Below the pieces are notes generated by a model. That model saw only the letters and a program-made list of their open reading frames with translations, did not search any database and was not told the origin of the DNA. Source: Weissella diestrammenae (GTDB lineage Bacteria; Bacillota; Bacilli; Lactobacillales; Lactobacillaceae). Taken from it: a DNA stretch of 64,000 bases. The stretch lies in assembly GCF_014397255.1 (NCBI RefSeq), contig NZ_CP060724.1:310001-374000 (forward strand), in the 5' to 3' direction. Below are positions 1-7,732 of this stretch, in pieces (the first letter of the stretch is position 1; each line of letters begins with the position of its first letter). The position numbers and the translations under genes were made by a program.

Positions 1-37
1 AAAACATGTATCATCAATGTCGATACATGTTTTTTTG
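1..37. terminator. Bidirectional hairpin terminator
   Basis: A 12-bp inverted repeat (1-12 with 22-33) has A residues on one side and a run of seven T on the other, so it can end transcription from either side. It lies just beyond the stop of the RluA-like gene at 82-600. Confidence 0.7.
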
Positions 38-81
38 TTATTAAAATAAAATATAAATGACCTCAAAGGCGTAATCGATAC

Positions 82-600
82 TTACCGACTAGCGCCCTGA
101 TTAGGCTTAAAATTACGCGGGAAATTCTTTGGTATCGGGGCACCAATTTCAATTTGCTGCTTGGTTATTGGTAATCTCAGTTGTATCGCGCTAGCATGGA
201 GTAATAATCGGGAACTAGCTATGTGCTGCCCCTGATTATTTTCAACATCAATAATCGGATGTCCAAATGATTGCCATGCTGATTGAATTTCAACTGCCGA
301 CAAATGATTGGTCGTCATACGAACAAGTGTCGTTTGATAAACCGTATGCACCTTTGTCCATTGCCAATCATCAAACCGTTCATTTTCGAGCGGCAAATGA
401 CCTTCAATCCAGGCCAAGTATGTCACTCGATACTGTAATAAATCAGCTTGATAGCCTGGTTTCATGCTAATTTCAATCCCTGATACATCATTGGGTAATG
501 CCAGTACACCCCCGACTATGCTTTCACCCACTGCCTTATTAATCACCAAAATTGATTCATCTTCAAATAATATTTGCTGCGCCATCGTTCTTAGTTCCAT
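82..600 (-). CDS. Degenerate RluA-family pseudouridine synthase-like protein
   Basis: The 172-residue product keeps the outer landmarks of RluA-family rRNA/tRNA pseudouridine synthases: an opening ILFEDESILVINKAVG segment (about 10-25), RVTYLAWIEG (58-67), GHPIID (113-118) and RLLLHA followed by PIP.NF near the end. The stretch between the opening motif and the catalytic loop is almost gone, and the HRLD.DTSG motif aligns best to LALPNDVSG (33-41), which puts Pro36 where the catalytic Asp should be. Family members are usually 220-300 residues. The protein is therefore predicted to be catalytically dead, either decaying or reused as an RNA-binding protein. It is followed by a terminator and has no obvious operon partner. 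An alternative start lies 15 nt downstream. Confidence 0.6.
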   Translation of the reverse strand: MELRTMAQQILFEDESILVINKAVGESIVGGVLALPNDVSGIEISMKPGYQADLLQYRVTYLAWIEGHLPLENERFDDWQWTKVHTVYQTTLVRMTTNHLSAVEIQSAWQSFGHPIIDVENNQGQHIASSRLLLHASAIQLRLPITKQQIEIGAPIPKNFPRNFKPNQGASR

Positions 601-624
601 TCTATCTTTTTCTCAGCATAACAT

Positions 625-655
625 AAAACGCCAAGATAAGTATCTTGACGTTTTA
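625..655. terminator. Hairpin terminator
   Basis: The near-perfect repeat AAAACGCCAAGATA / TATCTTGACGTTTT, with A/T flanks on both sides, lies between two minus-strand genes. It would end the MFS-DUF4811 transcript. Confidence 0.7.
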
Positions 656-667
656 CTATGATCCTAA

Positions 668-1258
668 TTAATGCGCCATTTTGGCTGCCATTTGAGCTTG
701 CATCGCCTGCGCTTCTTTTGCTGTCATTGCTTGCCACCCTTGCTTAGGCAAGGTAACAAGATGCTCTTTTTTCACAAGACTCCCATCGATACCAGTAAAT
801 CCAAATAGCCAACGAGATAGATCTGAATCAAAGCGCCATCGTGTAGTCTCTGTCGTGACCGTAGCTTGATTAACTGCTTTAAATTCGTATCGTGCTATCG
901 TATGAATCAATTGATTCATATCAGATTTATTCGGCACAAAATGTGCTTTAGCTTGCTTATCATTGGCATTATCACGATAAACCATGACATAATCATCAGC
1001 TTTAGTGCCGATTTCTTGCGTAATCAATAATTTAACCGGTAACTGATCTGGTGCCGCCGAGTAAATATTTTTAGTCTGAGTCGTGGTGACTTTTTTCATT
1101 CCCCAATGTGCATTAAAATTCAAGGTTGTTAATCCAACTGCACCTAACAATAACAGAACACCCGTAAATCCTAATACTTCTCGCGCAATTTGATTTTTGA
1201 CAAATATAAATGCGTAAAAGGTGAAGACGGCTAAAACTGCCATGACCAAAATCATCAT
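668..1258 (-). CDS. DUF4811 membrane protein, partner of the MFS pump
   Basis: The 196-residue protein has two hydrophobic segments at its N-terminus (about 3-20 and 28-46), followed by a soluble, probably extracytoplasmic domain of about 150 residues ending in a Met/Ala/Gln-rich tail. I recognise it as the DUF4811 family, which in lactobacilli sits beside DHA2-type drug transporters. Its ATG overlaps the stop of the upstream pump gene by 4 nt, and its SD GAGGGAG lies inside that gene, so the two are translationally coupled. The function is unknown; an accessory or stabilising role for the pump is inferred from the coupling only. Confidence 0.7.
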   Translation of the reverse strand: MMILVMAVLAVFTFYAFIFVKNQIAREVLGFTGVLLLLGAVGLTTLNFNAHWGMKKVTTTQTKNIYSAAPDQLPVKLLITQEIGTKADDYVMVYRDNANDKQAKAHFVPNKSDMNQLIHTIARYEFKAVNQATVTTETTRWRFDSDLSRWLFGFTGIDGSLVKKEHLVTLPKQGWQAMTAKEAQAMQAQMAAKMAH

Positions 1259-2796
1259 AATGATTCTCCCTCCTCAGTAGTTTGTAAATCAACCACCTGT
1301 GACTTATGCATACCGGCTAAGAAATTCGCAACTAGAAATCCTAAGAGTGCAAAACCAAGTCCAATTGCAAAAGAAACATGGAAACCATCGAGTGATGCTT
1401 GCGCCATTTTTGCAGCATATTTAATCGGATTTTCAACCTGTAAGCTATGCACTGGCGTTTGATGTGAAATAATATTTTGAGTAACAGATGTTAACAACGC
1501 CACAACCACCGCAGAAGCGATTTGCCGGGCCGTATTATTTGAAGCTGTACCATTTGCAGATTGTTCGATCGGTAATGCTGACATCGCTGAAGCTGTCAAC
1601 GGCATCATCACCATGGCAATACCAAACATGCGCAGTGCATACAATAATGTGATAAAGTGCACTGGCGTATCAATTCCTAAGAATAGGAATGGCAAAGTAC
1701 CGATTGCTAAGATCAAGAACCCGACACGTGCCAAACGCTTAGCGCCAACCTTGTCATATGCAATACCTGCAATTGGCGAAATAATTCCCATCATTAATGC
1801 ACCTGGCAAAAGCGCAATTCCCGATTCTAATGGTGTTAAGCCGTGCACATTTTGCATGTATAGCGGTAACATCATTTCAACACCCATCATCGCCATCATT
1901 GCTAATGATACTGATAATGTTGTCAACGTAAATTGCTTATTCATAAAGACACGGACATTTAAGAATGGCACAGGCATTACTAATTGACGCCAGATGAATA
2001 GTCCGATAATCCCAATTCCAAATAGTATAGGTAGGATAACAGTCTGACCAGCACCCCAACCATCTGAGGCAACATTTGTGAAGCCCCACAAGAAGCTTCC
2101 AAAGCCTAATGTTGACAAAGCAAGTGATAACCAATCAAGCTTACTGTTTCGATTTGGAATAACATCTTTAAGGAAAAAGAAACCAAGTACTAATGCCAAT
2201 CCTAATACGATTAGTGGAAAGACGAAGATTGAACGCCATGAATTAGATAATGTCAGCCCTAAAATGGTATGATCCTTTTCCAAAATCCATCCTGATAACG
2301 TGGGACCAATCGCTGGGGCCATTCCGATGACTAAGCCACCTAATCCCATCACGGCACCCCGCTTCTCGGGTGGGAACACATTAACCATGACTAATTGCAT
2401 CAACGGCATTGTGATACCGACAGCCATCGCTTGTAGGGCACGTCCAGCAATAAACATCATCCAATAGTCTTTATCAGCCGGCGTTAATGCTGATAGCAAC
2501 ATTCCAGCAAATAATAAAGCATAAGCAGACTGATAGAGCCACTTCGTTGGAAACTTAGTCATTAAGAATGCCGATACTGGCACCATAATCCCATTTACCA
2601 ATAGAAACCACGTTGTTGCCTGTTGCGCAGTCGCCATTGTAATGTCAAAATCTTTCATTAATGTGGGTAATGCTGTCCCTAACGATGTTTGGTTGAGCAT
2701 TCCAGCAAATGTTGCAAATAAAATAATCACGATTAATGTCACACGTGAGTATGGCTTTCCATGAATATCTAATGCTTGATTAGTATTCTCTGTCAT
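1255..2796 (-). CDS. DHA2-family MFS multidrug efflux transporter (EmrB/LmrB-like)
   Basis: The 513-residue protein has about 14 membrane segments, which is the DHA2 (drug:H+ antiporter 2) architecture. The first helix carries the LNQTSLGTALPTLMKDF motif, where this family usually has LD.TIVN.ALP, and helix 5 carries the antiporter signature GPTLSG (motif C). Expected role: proton-driven export of lipophilic drugs or metabolites across the cytoplasmic membrane. The start ATG follows TAGGAGG with good spacing. It is co-transcribed with the DUF4811 gene from a clear promoter at 2837-2865 that overlaps a palindrome, suggesting control by a substrate-sensing repressor not encoded next door. The substrate cannot be told from sequence. 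Confidence 0.85.
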   Translation of the reverse strand: MTENTNQALDIHGKPYSRVTLIVIILFATFAGMLNQTSLGTALPTLMKDFDITMATAQQATTWFLLVNGIMVPVSAFLMTKFPTKWLYQSAYALLFAGMLLSALTPADKDYWMMFIAGRALQAMAVGITMPLMQLVMVNVFPPEKRGAVMGLGGLVIGMAPAIGPTLSGWILEKDHTILGLTLSNSWRSIFVFPLIVLGLALVLGFFFLKDVIPNRNSKLDWLSLALSTLGFGSFLWGFTNVASDGWGAGQTVILPILFGIGIIGLFIWRQLVMPVPFLNVRVFMNKQFTLTTLSVSLAMMAMMGVEMMLPLYMQNVHGLTPLESGIALLPGALMMGIISPIAGIAYDKVGAKRLARVGFLILAIGTLPFLFLGIDTPVHFITLLYALRMFGIAMVMMPLTASAMSALPIEQSANGTASNNTARQIASAVVVALLTSVTQNIISHQTPVHSLQVENPIKYAAKMAQASLDGFHVSFAIGLGFALLGFLVANFLAGMHKSQVVDLQTTEEGESL

Positions 2797-2836
2797 TTTG
2801 TCCTCCTAGATATTGATAAGCTTTTAGTATTTAAAC

Positions 2837-2871
2837 ATTGTAAAGTAATTTAACAAAGGATGCAATCCTTT
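2837..2871 (-). promoter_or_regulatory. Promoter with overlapping palindromic operator, MFS-DUF4811 operon
   Basis: On the minus strand, -35 TTGCAT (2860-2865) and -10 TACAAT (2837-2842) are separated by exactly 17 bp. The -35 hexamer sits inside a perfect inverted repeat AAAGGAT-GCA-ATCCTTT (2855-2871), the usual geometry for a repressor operator. The repressor itself is not identified. Confidence 0.6.
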
Positions 2872-2886
2872 TATTTCATTTTTTCA

Positions 2887-2900
2887 TGAAAACGTTTAAA
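2887..2900. promoter_or_regulatory. cre-like site upstream of the MFS operon
   Basis: TGAAAACGTTTAAA matches the CcpA consensus TGWAANCGNTNWCA at all but one position. It lies about 20 bp upstream of the -35 box of the MFS operon promoter. Single sites of this kind occur by chance in AT-rich DNA, so this is a candidate only. Confidence 0.35.
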
Positions 2901-2904
2901 AATA

Positions 2905-2935
2905 CAACAAAAAAGCATCCAAAAAGCAGGATGCT
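2905..2935 (-). terminator. Rho-independent terminator of the FemX-like gene
   Basis: On the minus strand, a 7-bp stem AGCATCC / GGATGCT is followed by a run of six T. It lies 32 nt after the stop of the gene at 2968-4215. Confidence 0.8.
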
Positions 2936-2967
2936 GATTACTTGAAAAGATATAATCATTGCACCGA

Positions 2968-4215
2968 TTATCGTCTAAGCATATGTTTTAAAGTCCGATA
3001 AATTCGATACTTGAACGGATGAACCGGTAAGATAAATTTTCCAATTAATTGACGCGCATGACCATTAAAGACCGTTTTAAACTTTAATACCCCATCACTC
3101 CCATCAAATCGACCAGCAATTCCGTAGAAATTAAAACGTTTAATTCCCTTGCTAATTGCGTGCCTCAACATTGCATCTTGAATCTGATAGGGGCCATAAT
3201 ATTCCATATATGTTTCATACGTACCAGAGTATAAATAGGTTATCTCTTGTGGTTGCTCAATAAACATCGCGCCAGCCACAATTACTTGATCTTGTCCTGC
3301 GGCTTGCCACTGATCTGAAGCAGTCGCAATGCGTTTATCATGTGCTTCTTTTTGACTAATATATTCAGCTTGTTGGCGTTTAAACTTCGGATTATCCGGA
3401 TACTTCACCATTTTGTCTTCAATTTTGGTAATCTTTTGCGATAACAACTCAACATGTTGCCGTTCTTCAGCCAAATATGCCGCAAAGTCAAGTTCAGCAA
3501 CGACATATGTCACTTCGTCTCCATAAATATCGTATGCTTTTTGATAGAAGTCCAAATCCTTATCGTGGTACGCCAACCGCTTGGCCGTTGTTTCAGTTAA
3601 TGTTTTAAATTCTATCAAATCAGCGCGCTTTAAATAACGTAAAGTCACACCAAATTGGGCATTTTTCTTCAAATAATAATTAACTTTTTTATCATAAGAG
3701 TCCCGTAAAGCGCTATCATCATGAATGTCTGATAAATCTTTGACATATTCCCATTCCGGTGAACCATCAGTTGACATGCCAAGGGTAAATGGTTGATGAC
3801 TAAATCCCAAGCTTTCAAACATACTGATAGCCGCATCGTGACTTGGACGTAATAAATTACCATGATTATCGGTTTCGAGGTACGTGATATTAGGTCGTAA
3901 TTCAATGAAAAGGCCTTGATGTTGACGGGCAAATTTAATGATTCCATTTATGAAAAATTTGACAAGTATCGGTTGATCAAAATTCAACAAGGGGCCATGG
4001 TCAATTGAAAAAACATAGCCCATATGAATTTTCTCTCGAAGTACCAGAGCCGCAGCAACAATTTGATGCTTGTCTTTTACGCCTAATAACCAAACGTCAT
4101 ACCCACGGCTTTTTAATAATTCAGCTTGACGCGCAGATTGCACAAAAGTGCCATTTATCTGTTGACGTTCAAAATTGTCATATTCAGTTTCATTCAATTC
4201 GACAAATTGATACAT
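2968..4215 (-). CDS. FemAB/MurM-family peptidoglycan cross-bridge aminoacyltransferase
   Basis: The 415-residue protein has the length and layout of the FemX/MurM/FmhB group: two GNAT-like halves split by a charged helical arm (about residues 230-305, rich in Glu, Lys and Gln). The C-terminal half contains YLYSGTYETYMEYYGPYQIQ and FNFYGIAGRF.GSDGVLKFK, the typical signature of these enzymes. They add amino acids from aminoacyl-tRNA to the lipid II stem peptide at the inner membrane face. A GTG lies 15 nt upstream, but the ATG at 4215 fits better: a purine-rich AAGTGAG lies just before it and family members begin MYxFVxL. Lone gene between two terminators. Which amino acid it adds is not predictable here. 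Confidence 0.85.
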   Translation of the reverse strand: MYQFVELNETEYDNFERQQINGTFVQSARQAELLKSRGYDVWLLGVKDKHQIVAAALVLREKIHMGYVFSIDHGPLLNFDQPILVKFFINGIIKFARQHQGLFIELRPNITYLETDNHGNLLRPSHDAAISMFESLGFSHQPFTLGMSTDGSPEWEYVKDLSDIHDDSALRDSYDKKVNYYLKKNAQFGVTLRYLKRADLIEFKTLTETTAKRLAYHDKDLDFYQKAYDIYGDEVTYVVAELDFAAYLAEERQHVELLSQKITKIEDKMVKYPDNPKFKRQQAEYISQKEAHDKRIATASDQWQAAGQDQVIVAGAMFIEQPQEITYLYSGTYETYMEYYGPYQIQDAMLRHAISKGIKRFNFYGIAGRFDGSDGVLKFKTVFNGHARQLIGKFILPVHPFKYRIYRTLKHMLRR

Positions 4216-4277
4216 AATCTCACTTCTCACTTTTTCATTAATAACATCTCTTGTTATTACTATACGCGATTAGAAAC

Positions 4278-4304
4278 AAAAAAACCGGTAGCAACCGGTT
4301 TTTT
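4278..4304. terminator. Bidirectional hairpin terminator
   Basis: The perfect repeat AAAACCGGT / ACCGGTTTT with tetraloop AGCA and flanking A and T runs sits directly after the stop of the LysM-CAP gene on the minus strand. Confidence 0.8.
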
Positions 4305-4314
4305 ATCAATACCT

Positions 4315-5019
4315 TTAATAAGCTTCACCAACAATCACACCGTTGACATATCCAAATCCAACGTGCGTAAATGATGCGTTCATTTCCCAATTACGATGAC
4401 CATTGGCGGCACCCACCATGTTCGTTTCGTTATACCATGCAGAAATAACAGATGAACCTGCTGACCAACCAATAGCAATCACTTCAGTACTAAGCCGGAA
4501 ATGATCTGCTGGAATACCAGACGCAGCAACTAATGCAGCCCGCCCTTGAGCTTTGGCAGCTAAACTGGCATCCCAAGTTAATTGAGGCAAACCAGCATTT
4601 GCTCGCATAGCATTCAAAGCAGCCAAAGTTGAATCATTTGAATCAACGGCTGTTGAATTCGTACTAGCAGTCGCCGTTGTCTGTGCGGCAGCAGTATTTT
4701 GTGTCGTACTACTTTCCGTTCCGTCTGACAACTTCAACTGTGACCCAGTAACAATCAAACTATTTGTTCCCAACTTATTAAAACGTTGTAGATCAGTAAC
4801 AGAAACACCAGTAACTTCTGAAATACTTGCTAAAGTATCACCAGATTGGACCGTATAGGTTGGTGTATTGGCTGCCTCATCTGCGACTTTCTTAGCGTCA
4901 TCAACTGACGTATCGCGGAATGATTGTGCTTGATCGGCTGAGGCATGGCCTCCTAAAAATGGAACTGTTGCAGCTGCTGCTGCGATTGCTGTACCAAAAA
5001 TTTTCTTTACATTCTTCAT
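4315..5019 (-). CDS. Secreted LysM and CAP (SCP/PR1) domain cell-wall protein
   Basis: The 234-residue protein begins with a signal peptide (MKNVKKIFGTAIAAAAATVPFL, cleavage probably after HASA). One LysM repeat follows (about 53-97; YTVQSGDTLASISEVTGVS), then a Thr/Ser/Ala-rich linker and a C-terminal CAP domain with the family marks DHFRLSTEV, NGHRNWEMN and THVGFGYVNG. LysM anchors it to peptidoglycan; the CAP function is unknown. The start is set by AAAGGTGAG 10 nt before the ATG at 5019: the GTG 15 nt upstream lies inside this SD and cannot be used. A perfect WalR-type box lies about 84 nt upstream, tying it to wall-stress control. Single gene with its own terminator. Confidence 0.85.
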   Translation of the reverse strand: MKNVKKIFGTAIAAAAATVPFLGGHASADQAQSFRDTSVDDAKKVADEAANTPTYTVQSGDTLASISEVTGVSVTDLQRFNKLGTNSLIVTGSQLKLSDGTESSTTQNTAAAQTTATASTNSTAVDSNDSTLAALNAMRANAGLPQLTWDASLAAKAQGRAALVAASGIPADHFRLSTEVIAIGWSAGSSVISAWYNETNMVGAANGHRNWEMNASFTHVGFGYVNGVIVGEAY

Positions 5020-5102
5020 AATTTTTATTCTCACCTTTAACTGTGTTTATCAACGCAATTTTCCTACGTGAATTACTATAGATATAAATATACCAGAGGT
5101 AA

Positions 5103-5119
5103 GTAACAAAAATATTACA
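5103..5119 (-). promoter_or_regulatory. WalR (YycF)-type box upstream of the LysM-CAP gene
   Basis: TGTAATATTTTTGTTAC on the minus strand matches TGTWAH-N5-TGTWAH, the established WalR direct-repeat consensus, at every position. It lies upstream of a wall-binding protein gene, a typical WalR target. The walRK genes are not in this window. Confidence 0.55.
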
Positions 5120-5189
5120 GTAGTTAAACAGTTCAGCCCTTTAACTTTACAAAATATTTAATATTTCCTTTGAATTTGTCAAATTTATC

Positions 5190-5549
5190 TCAAACTAGAA
5201 TTTGGGCAAGCCAATAACCCAATACTAAAATTGGAATACCGCCAATAAATGCTAATCCTGTTTTTAATAAAACACCCATCCGTTGTGATTGCTCTAACAA
5301 ACCATCTGCCAATTCGACAATCGGGGCAGAAAAAGTTGAAAACCCACCTAAAATCCCTGTCATCCAAAACAGACTACTCGCCTGATTAAGATGTAAGCCG
5401 AAGAGAAAGCCCATCAATAATGCCGCAAGGAGATTAATTAACATAACCATCCAATTGCGACCCTGACCAAAAATTTTTGGTGCCACTTCTAAGAGATAGA
5501 GTCGCGCAATCGACCCGATTCCAGCACCAATTCCAACCATCCAAATCAT
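5190..5549 (-). CDS. crcB: Fluoride channel subunit FluC/CrcB (second of pair)
   Basis: The 119-residue protein has four membrane segments. It carries the CrcB marks: an N-terminal GIGAGIGSIARLYL (GxxGAxxR), an Asn-containing helix 2 (LINLLAALLMG) and the GGFSTFSAP helix-3 break (family GGFTTFST). These proteins form dual-topology dimeric fluoride channels that lower cytoplasmic fluoride. The gene overlaps the other crcB gene by 4 nt; two adjacent copies usually mean a heterodimer with opposite membrane orientations. I found no fluoride riboswitch upstream of the pair. Confidence 0.9.
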   Translation of the reverse strand: MIWMVGIGAGIGSIARLYLLEVAPKIFGQGRNWMVMLINLLAALLMGFLFGLHLNQASSLFWMTGILGGFSTFSAPIVELADGLLEQSQRMGVLLKTGLAFIGGIPILVLGYWLAQILV

Positions 5550-5923
5550 TTCACGCCACCTTTATCTCGAACGGCCCAGCGAGCCAAGTAAACCATAGTC
5601 ACGCCACCGATAACACTAATTAGCCAATATGCAATCGCAATCATTAACGGGACCTTCACTATATCTAACATAGCGGTTGAATAGGTCGTATAAGCGCCTA
5701 GGACACCCACTAATAAAAAATCAGCAACCCATTGTGCAACATGCCAATATTTCGATAGGATTGTTACCAGTAAAACTGATAAGAATGTCCCGCTCAAATT
5801 AATGATAATCGTCCCCACTGGAAACTGTTGCGCGAATAACAATTCGATAGCTTGCCGACAACCACCACCGATAAACCCACCGATGCCAACAACCATACCA
5901 CGTTTAATTATCTGCCAGTTCAT
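5546..5923 (-). CDS. crcB: Fluoride channel subunit FluC/CrcB (first of pair)
   Basis: The 125-residue, four-helix protein is the partner of the downstream gene. Motifs: GIGGFIGGGCRQ (family GGxxGAxxR), GTIIINLSGTF and GVLGAYTTYST, where the usual GGFTTFST loop reads GAYTTYST. The two Phe-to-Tyr changes affect the aromatic box lining the fluoride path, which may be shared asymmetrically with the other subunit. Start chosen at the ATG at 5923; a GTG 12 nt upstream (5935) is also open, and neither has a strong SD. The pair forms a two-gene operon with a 4-nt overlap. Confidence 0.88.
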   Translation of the reverse strand: MNWQIIKRGMVVGIGGFIGGGCRQAIELLFAQQFPVGTIIINLSGTFLSVLLVTILSKYWHVAQWVADFLLVGVLGAYTTYSTAMLDIVKVPLMIAIAYWLISVIGGVTMVYLARWAVRDKGGVK

Positions 5924-6050
5924 CTCAAATTTCACACTTTCTACTTTTATACCGGTTTCAATAATATCCCCCGTTCACACAAGGCATGACTTACTTCTCA
6001 CCGTCATTCTGTCTAACATTTCTGACTAGCTTTCAAGTGTTTTTCCCTAA

Positions 6051-6941
6051 TTATTCATCATAATCGACCACTGTTTCTTGTTCGTGATCAACCTCAGGCT
6101 GAATTGTCACATGTGATACATGATATTTTTCCATAATCACACGTCGCATCTCATCACTACTTTTTTCTACTTCGGACAACAATTGATTTCGCATCGTGAC
6201 ATGGAATGATAGCATTGTATGTTCTTCATCAATTTGCCACGCATGAAAATGATGTGCGCCTAACACATAAGGGCAAGTGAGAATATCCGCTTTAATTTGT
6301 TCAAAATTCAAAATTGGATTCGCCTGCATTAAAATCTGTGTCGCATCTTTTAAAACCGGATAAGTAGCAAATATAATATAACCTGCAACAATTAAAGTCA
6401 TTAATGGATCCAAGAAAATCCAATTGAAAAAGTAAATCATAATCGCTGCAAAGATGACGCCGACTGAAGAAAGCGCATCACCGAGGACATGCAACAATGC
6501 TGCCTTAGTATTTAAATTTGCTTTACCACCCATTAACATTAGACCGGTCACCACATTAGCCACCAAACCAATGATTGCAATAATCAACATCAACATCCCT
6601 TTAATTGGATGCGGTGCCATAAAGCCGCGCACTGATTCGATAAGCAACACAATTGAAATGACCATCAAAAAAATAGAATTAACGAATGCTGCAATAATTT
6701 GTGCGCGTCGATAACCAAAGGTATTACGTTCACTCGTCCTTTTTCCTGAAATAAGTTGTGCAATCCAAGCAATGATCAAAGACAAAACATCTGTGAAATT
6801 ATGTACTGCATCTGAAATTAAAGCTAATGACCCAGAAATAATTCCCCCAAACAATTCAGCAACTGTAATGATGACGTTCATAACAGTTGCAATCAAAAAA
6901 CGCTTATTTGTTGCATCTGGTATCTCGTGTTGGTGAGCCAT
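6051..6941 (-). CDS. Cation diffusion facilitator (CzcD/ZitB-like metal exporter)
   Basis: The 296-residue protein starts with a short His-containing tail (MAHQHEIPD), then has six membrane helices: ELFGGIISGSLALISDAVHNFTDVLSL, where HNFTD is the HxxxD metal-site motif of helix 2, and LHVLGDALSSVGV, the second HxxxD of helix 5. A cytoplasmic C-terminal ferredoxin-like domain (about 205-296) contains GAHHFHAWQIDEEHTMLSFHV, typical of CDF proteins. These proteins export Zn2+ or related divalent cations in exchange for protons; the HxxxD/HxxxD set favours zinc. Single gene, with an SD-like AAGGA near the ATG. Confidence 0.88.
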   Translation of the reverse strand: MAHQHEIPDATNKRFLIATVMNVIITVAELFGGIISGSLALISDAVHNFTDVLSLIIAWIAQLISGKRTSERNTFGYRRAQIIAAFVNSIFLMVISIVLLIESVRGFMAPHPIKGMLMLIIAIIGLVANVVTGLMLMGGKANLNTKAALLHVLGDALSSVGVIFAAIMIYFFNWIFLDPLMTLIVAGYIIFATYPVLKDATQILMQANPILNFEQIKADILTCPYVLGAHHFHAWQIDEEHTMLSFHVTMRNQLLSEVEKSSDEMRRVIMEKYHVSHVTIQPEVDHEQETVVDYDE

Positions 6942-7014
6942 TCCTTAATCCTCGTCTCTCTCAAACTTTATTATCAGTTTACCACATCATATGAATTGTT
7001 TTTCATTAATTAAA

Positions 7015-7038
7015 TAAATAAAAAACGCCCACAGGCGT
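7015..7038 (-). terminator. Short terminator after the ECF S-component gene
   Basis: On the minus strand a 5-bp stem ACGCC/GGCGT with a 4-nt loop is followed by TTTTTTATTTATTT, eight nt after the stop codon. Confidence 0.65.
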
Positions 7039-7045
7039 CATTTAA

Positions 7046-7651
7046 CTATGCTGTAAATTTTGCTAAATAAGTCAGGACTGGCATGCCAACTAACAACCCT
7101 AAAATACCATCGACTACTAACTCAACAATCGCATTAAATCCAGCCAATGATGTAAATAGCCAAACAATTCCAACGTTATCAGGCAAACCAGTAAATGTTG
7201 TATGCATTAAACTAAATCCGACCCACGTAATAACCATCACAAAGAATGTATTTGTTAGCGCTGCCAAAGCTCCTAAGCCAAATAGACTAATCGCTTTGAC
7301 TTTAAACGTGCGATTACGAATAAAGTTGGCATAGACGATTCCAACAATGACCCCGACCAAGATGCGTGGGACAATGGCTGTGATAGGGTTTCGAAACATC
7401 AACGCCCCAATGCTAACTGGCATTGTCCAGGCATTATACAAAGAATACAAGCCCATAATGAAACCAAGCATACCACCAACTTTTGGGCCAAGTGCCATCC
7501 CACCTAACGCTATCGTAAATGGAATAATCGTTACCTGTACAACCGGGTTAATTGGAATATATCCTAACCACGGTACGAAGCATTGTAATAATATCAGTGC
7601 AATAAACATAGCCGTTAAGACTAATTTTCTCGTTGCGTTTGTCTGTTGCAT
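7046..7651 (-). CDS. ECF transporter S-component (pantothenate-type, PanT-like)
   Basis: The 201-residue integral membrane protein has about six helices. It opens with RKLVLTAMFIALILLQCFVPWLGYIPI, followed by the IIPFTIALGGMALGPKVGGMLGFIMGLYSL block found in the vitamin-binding S-components of energy-coupling factor transporters. The alternating Gly/Ala pattern in helix 1 (TAMFIALI) is where EcfT docks. Best resemblance is to PanT-type pantothenate carriers, but the substrate is an inference from memory. It needs the shared EcfA1A2T module, which is not in the window. Single gene with SD GAGAGGAA; I found no riboswitch upstream to name the vitamin. Confidence 0.75.
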   Translation of the reverse strand: MQQTNATRKLVLTAMFIALILLQCFVPWLGYIPINPVVQVTIIPFTIALGGMALGPKVGGMLGFIMGLYSLYNAWTMPVSIGALMFRNPITAIVPRILVGVIVGIVYANFIRNRTFKVKAISLFGLGALAALTNTFFVMVITWVGFSLMHTTFTGLPDNVGIVWLFTSLAGFNAIVELVVDGILGLLVGMPVLTYLAKFTA

Positions 7652-7732
7652 TTTCTGTTCCTCTCAATCGTTTAGCTGACCATTTATTATGATGCCTGAT
7701 TTAATCCGTTACATAGCTACTAATTCGATGCC

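Noticed and set aside
5936-6050. Possible fluoride riboswitch upstream of the crcB pair
   Set aside because: I read the minus strand for the conserved GGCGAUGG...CGCC and downstream UGAUGACUCCUACC-type parts of the crcB motif and found neither.
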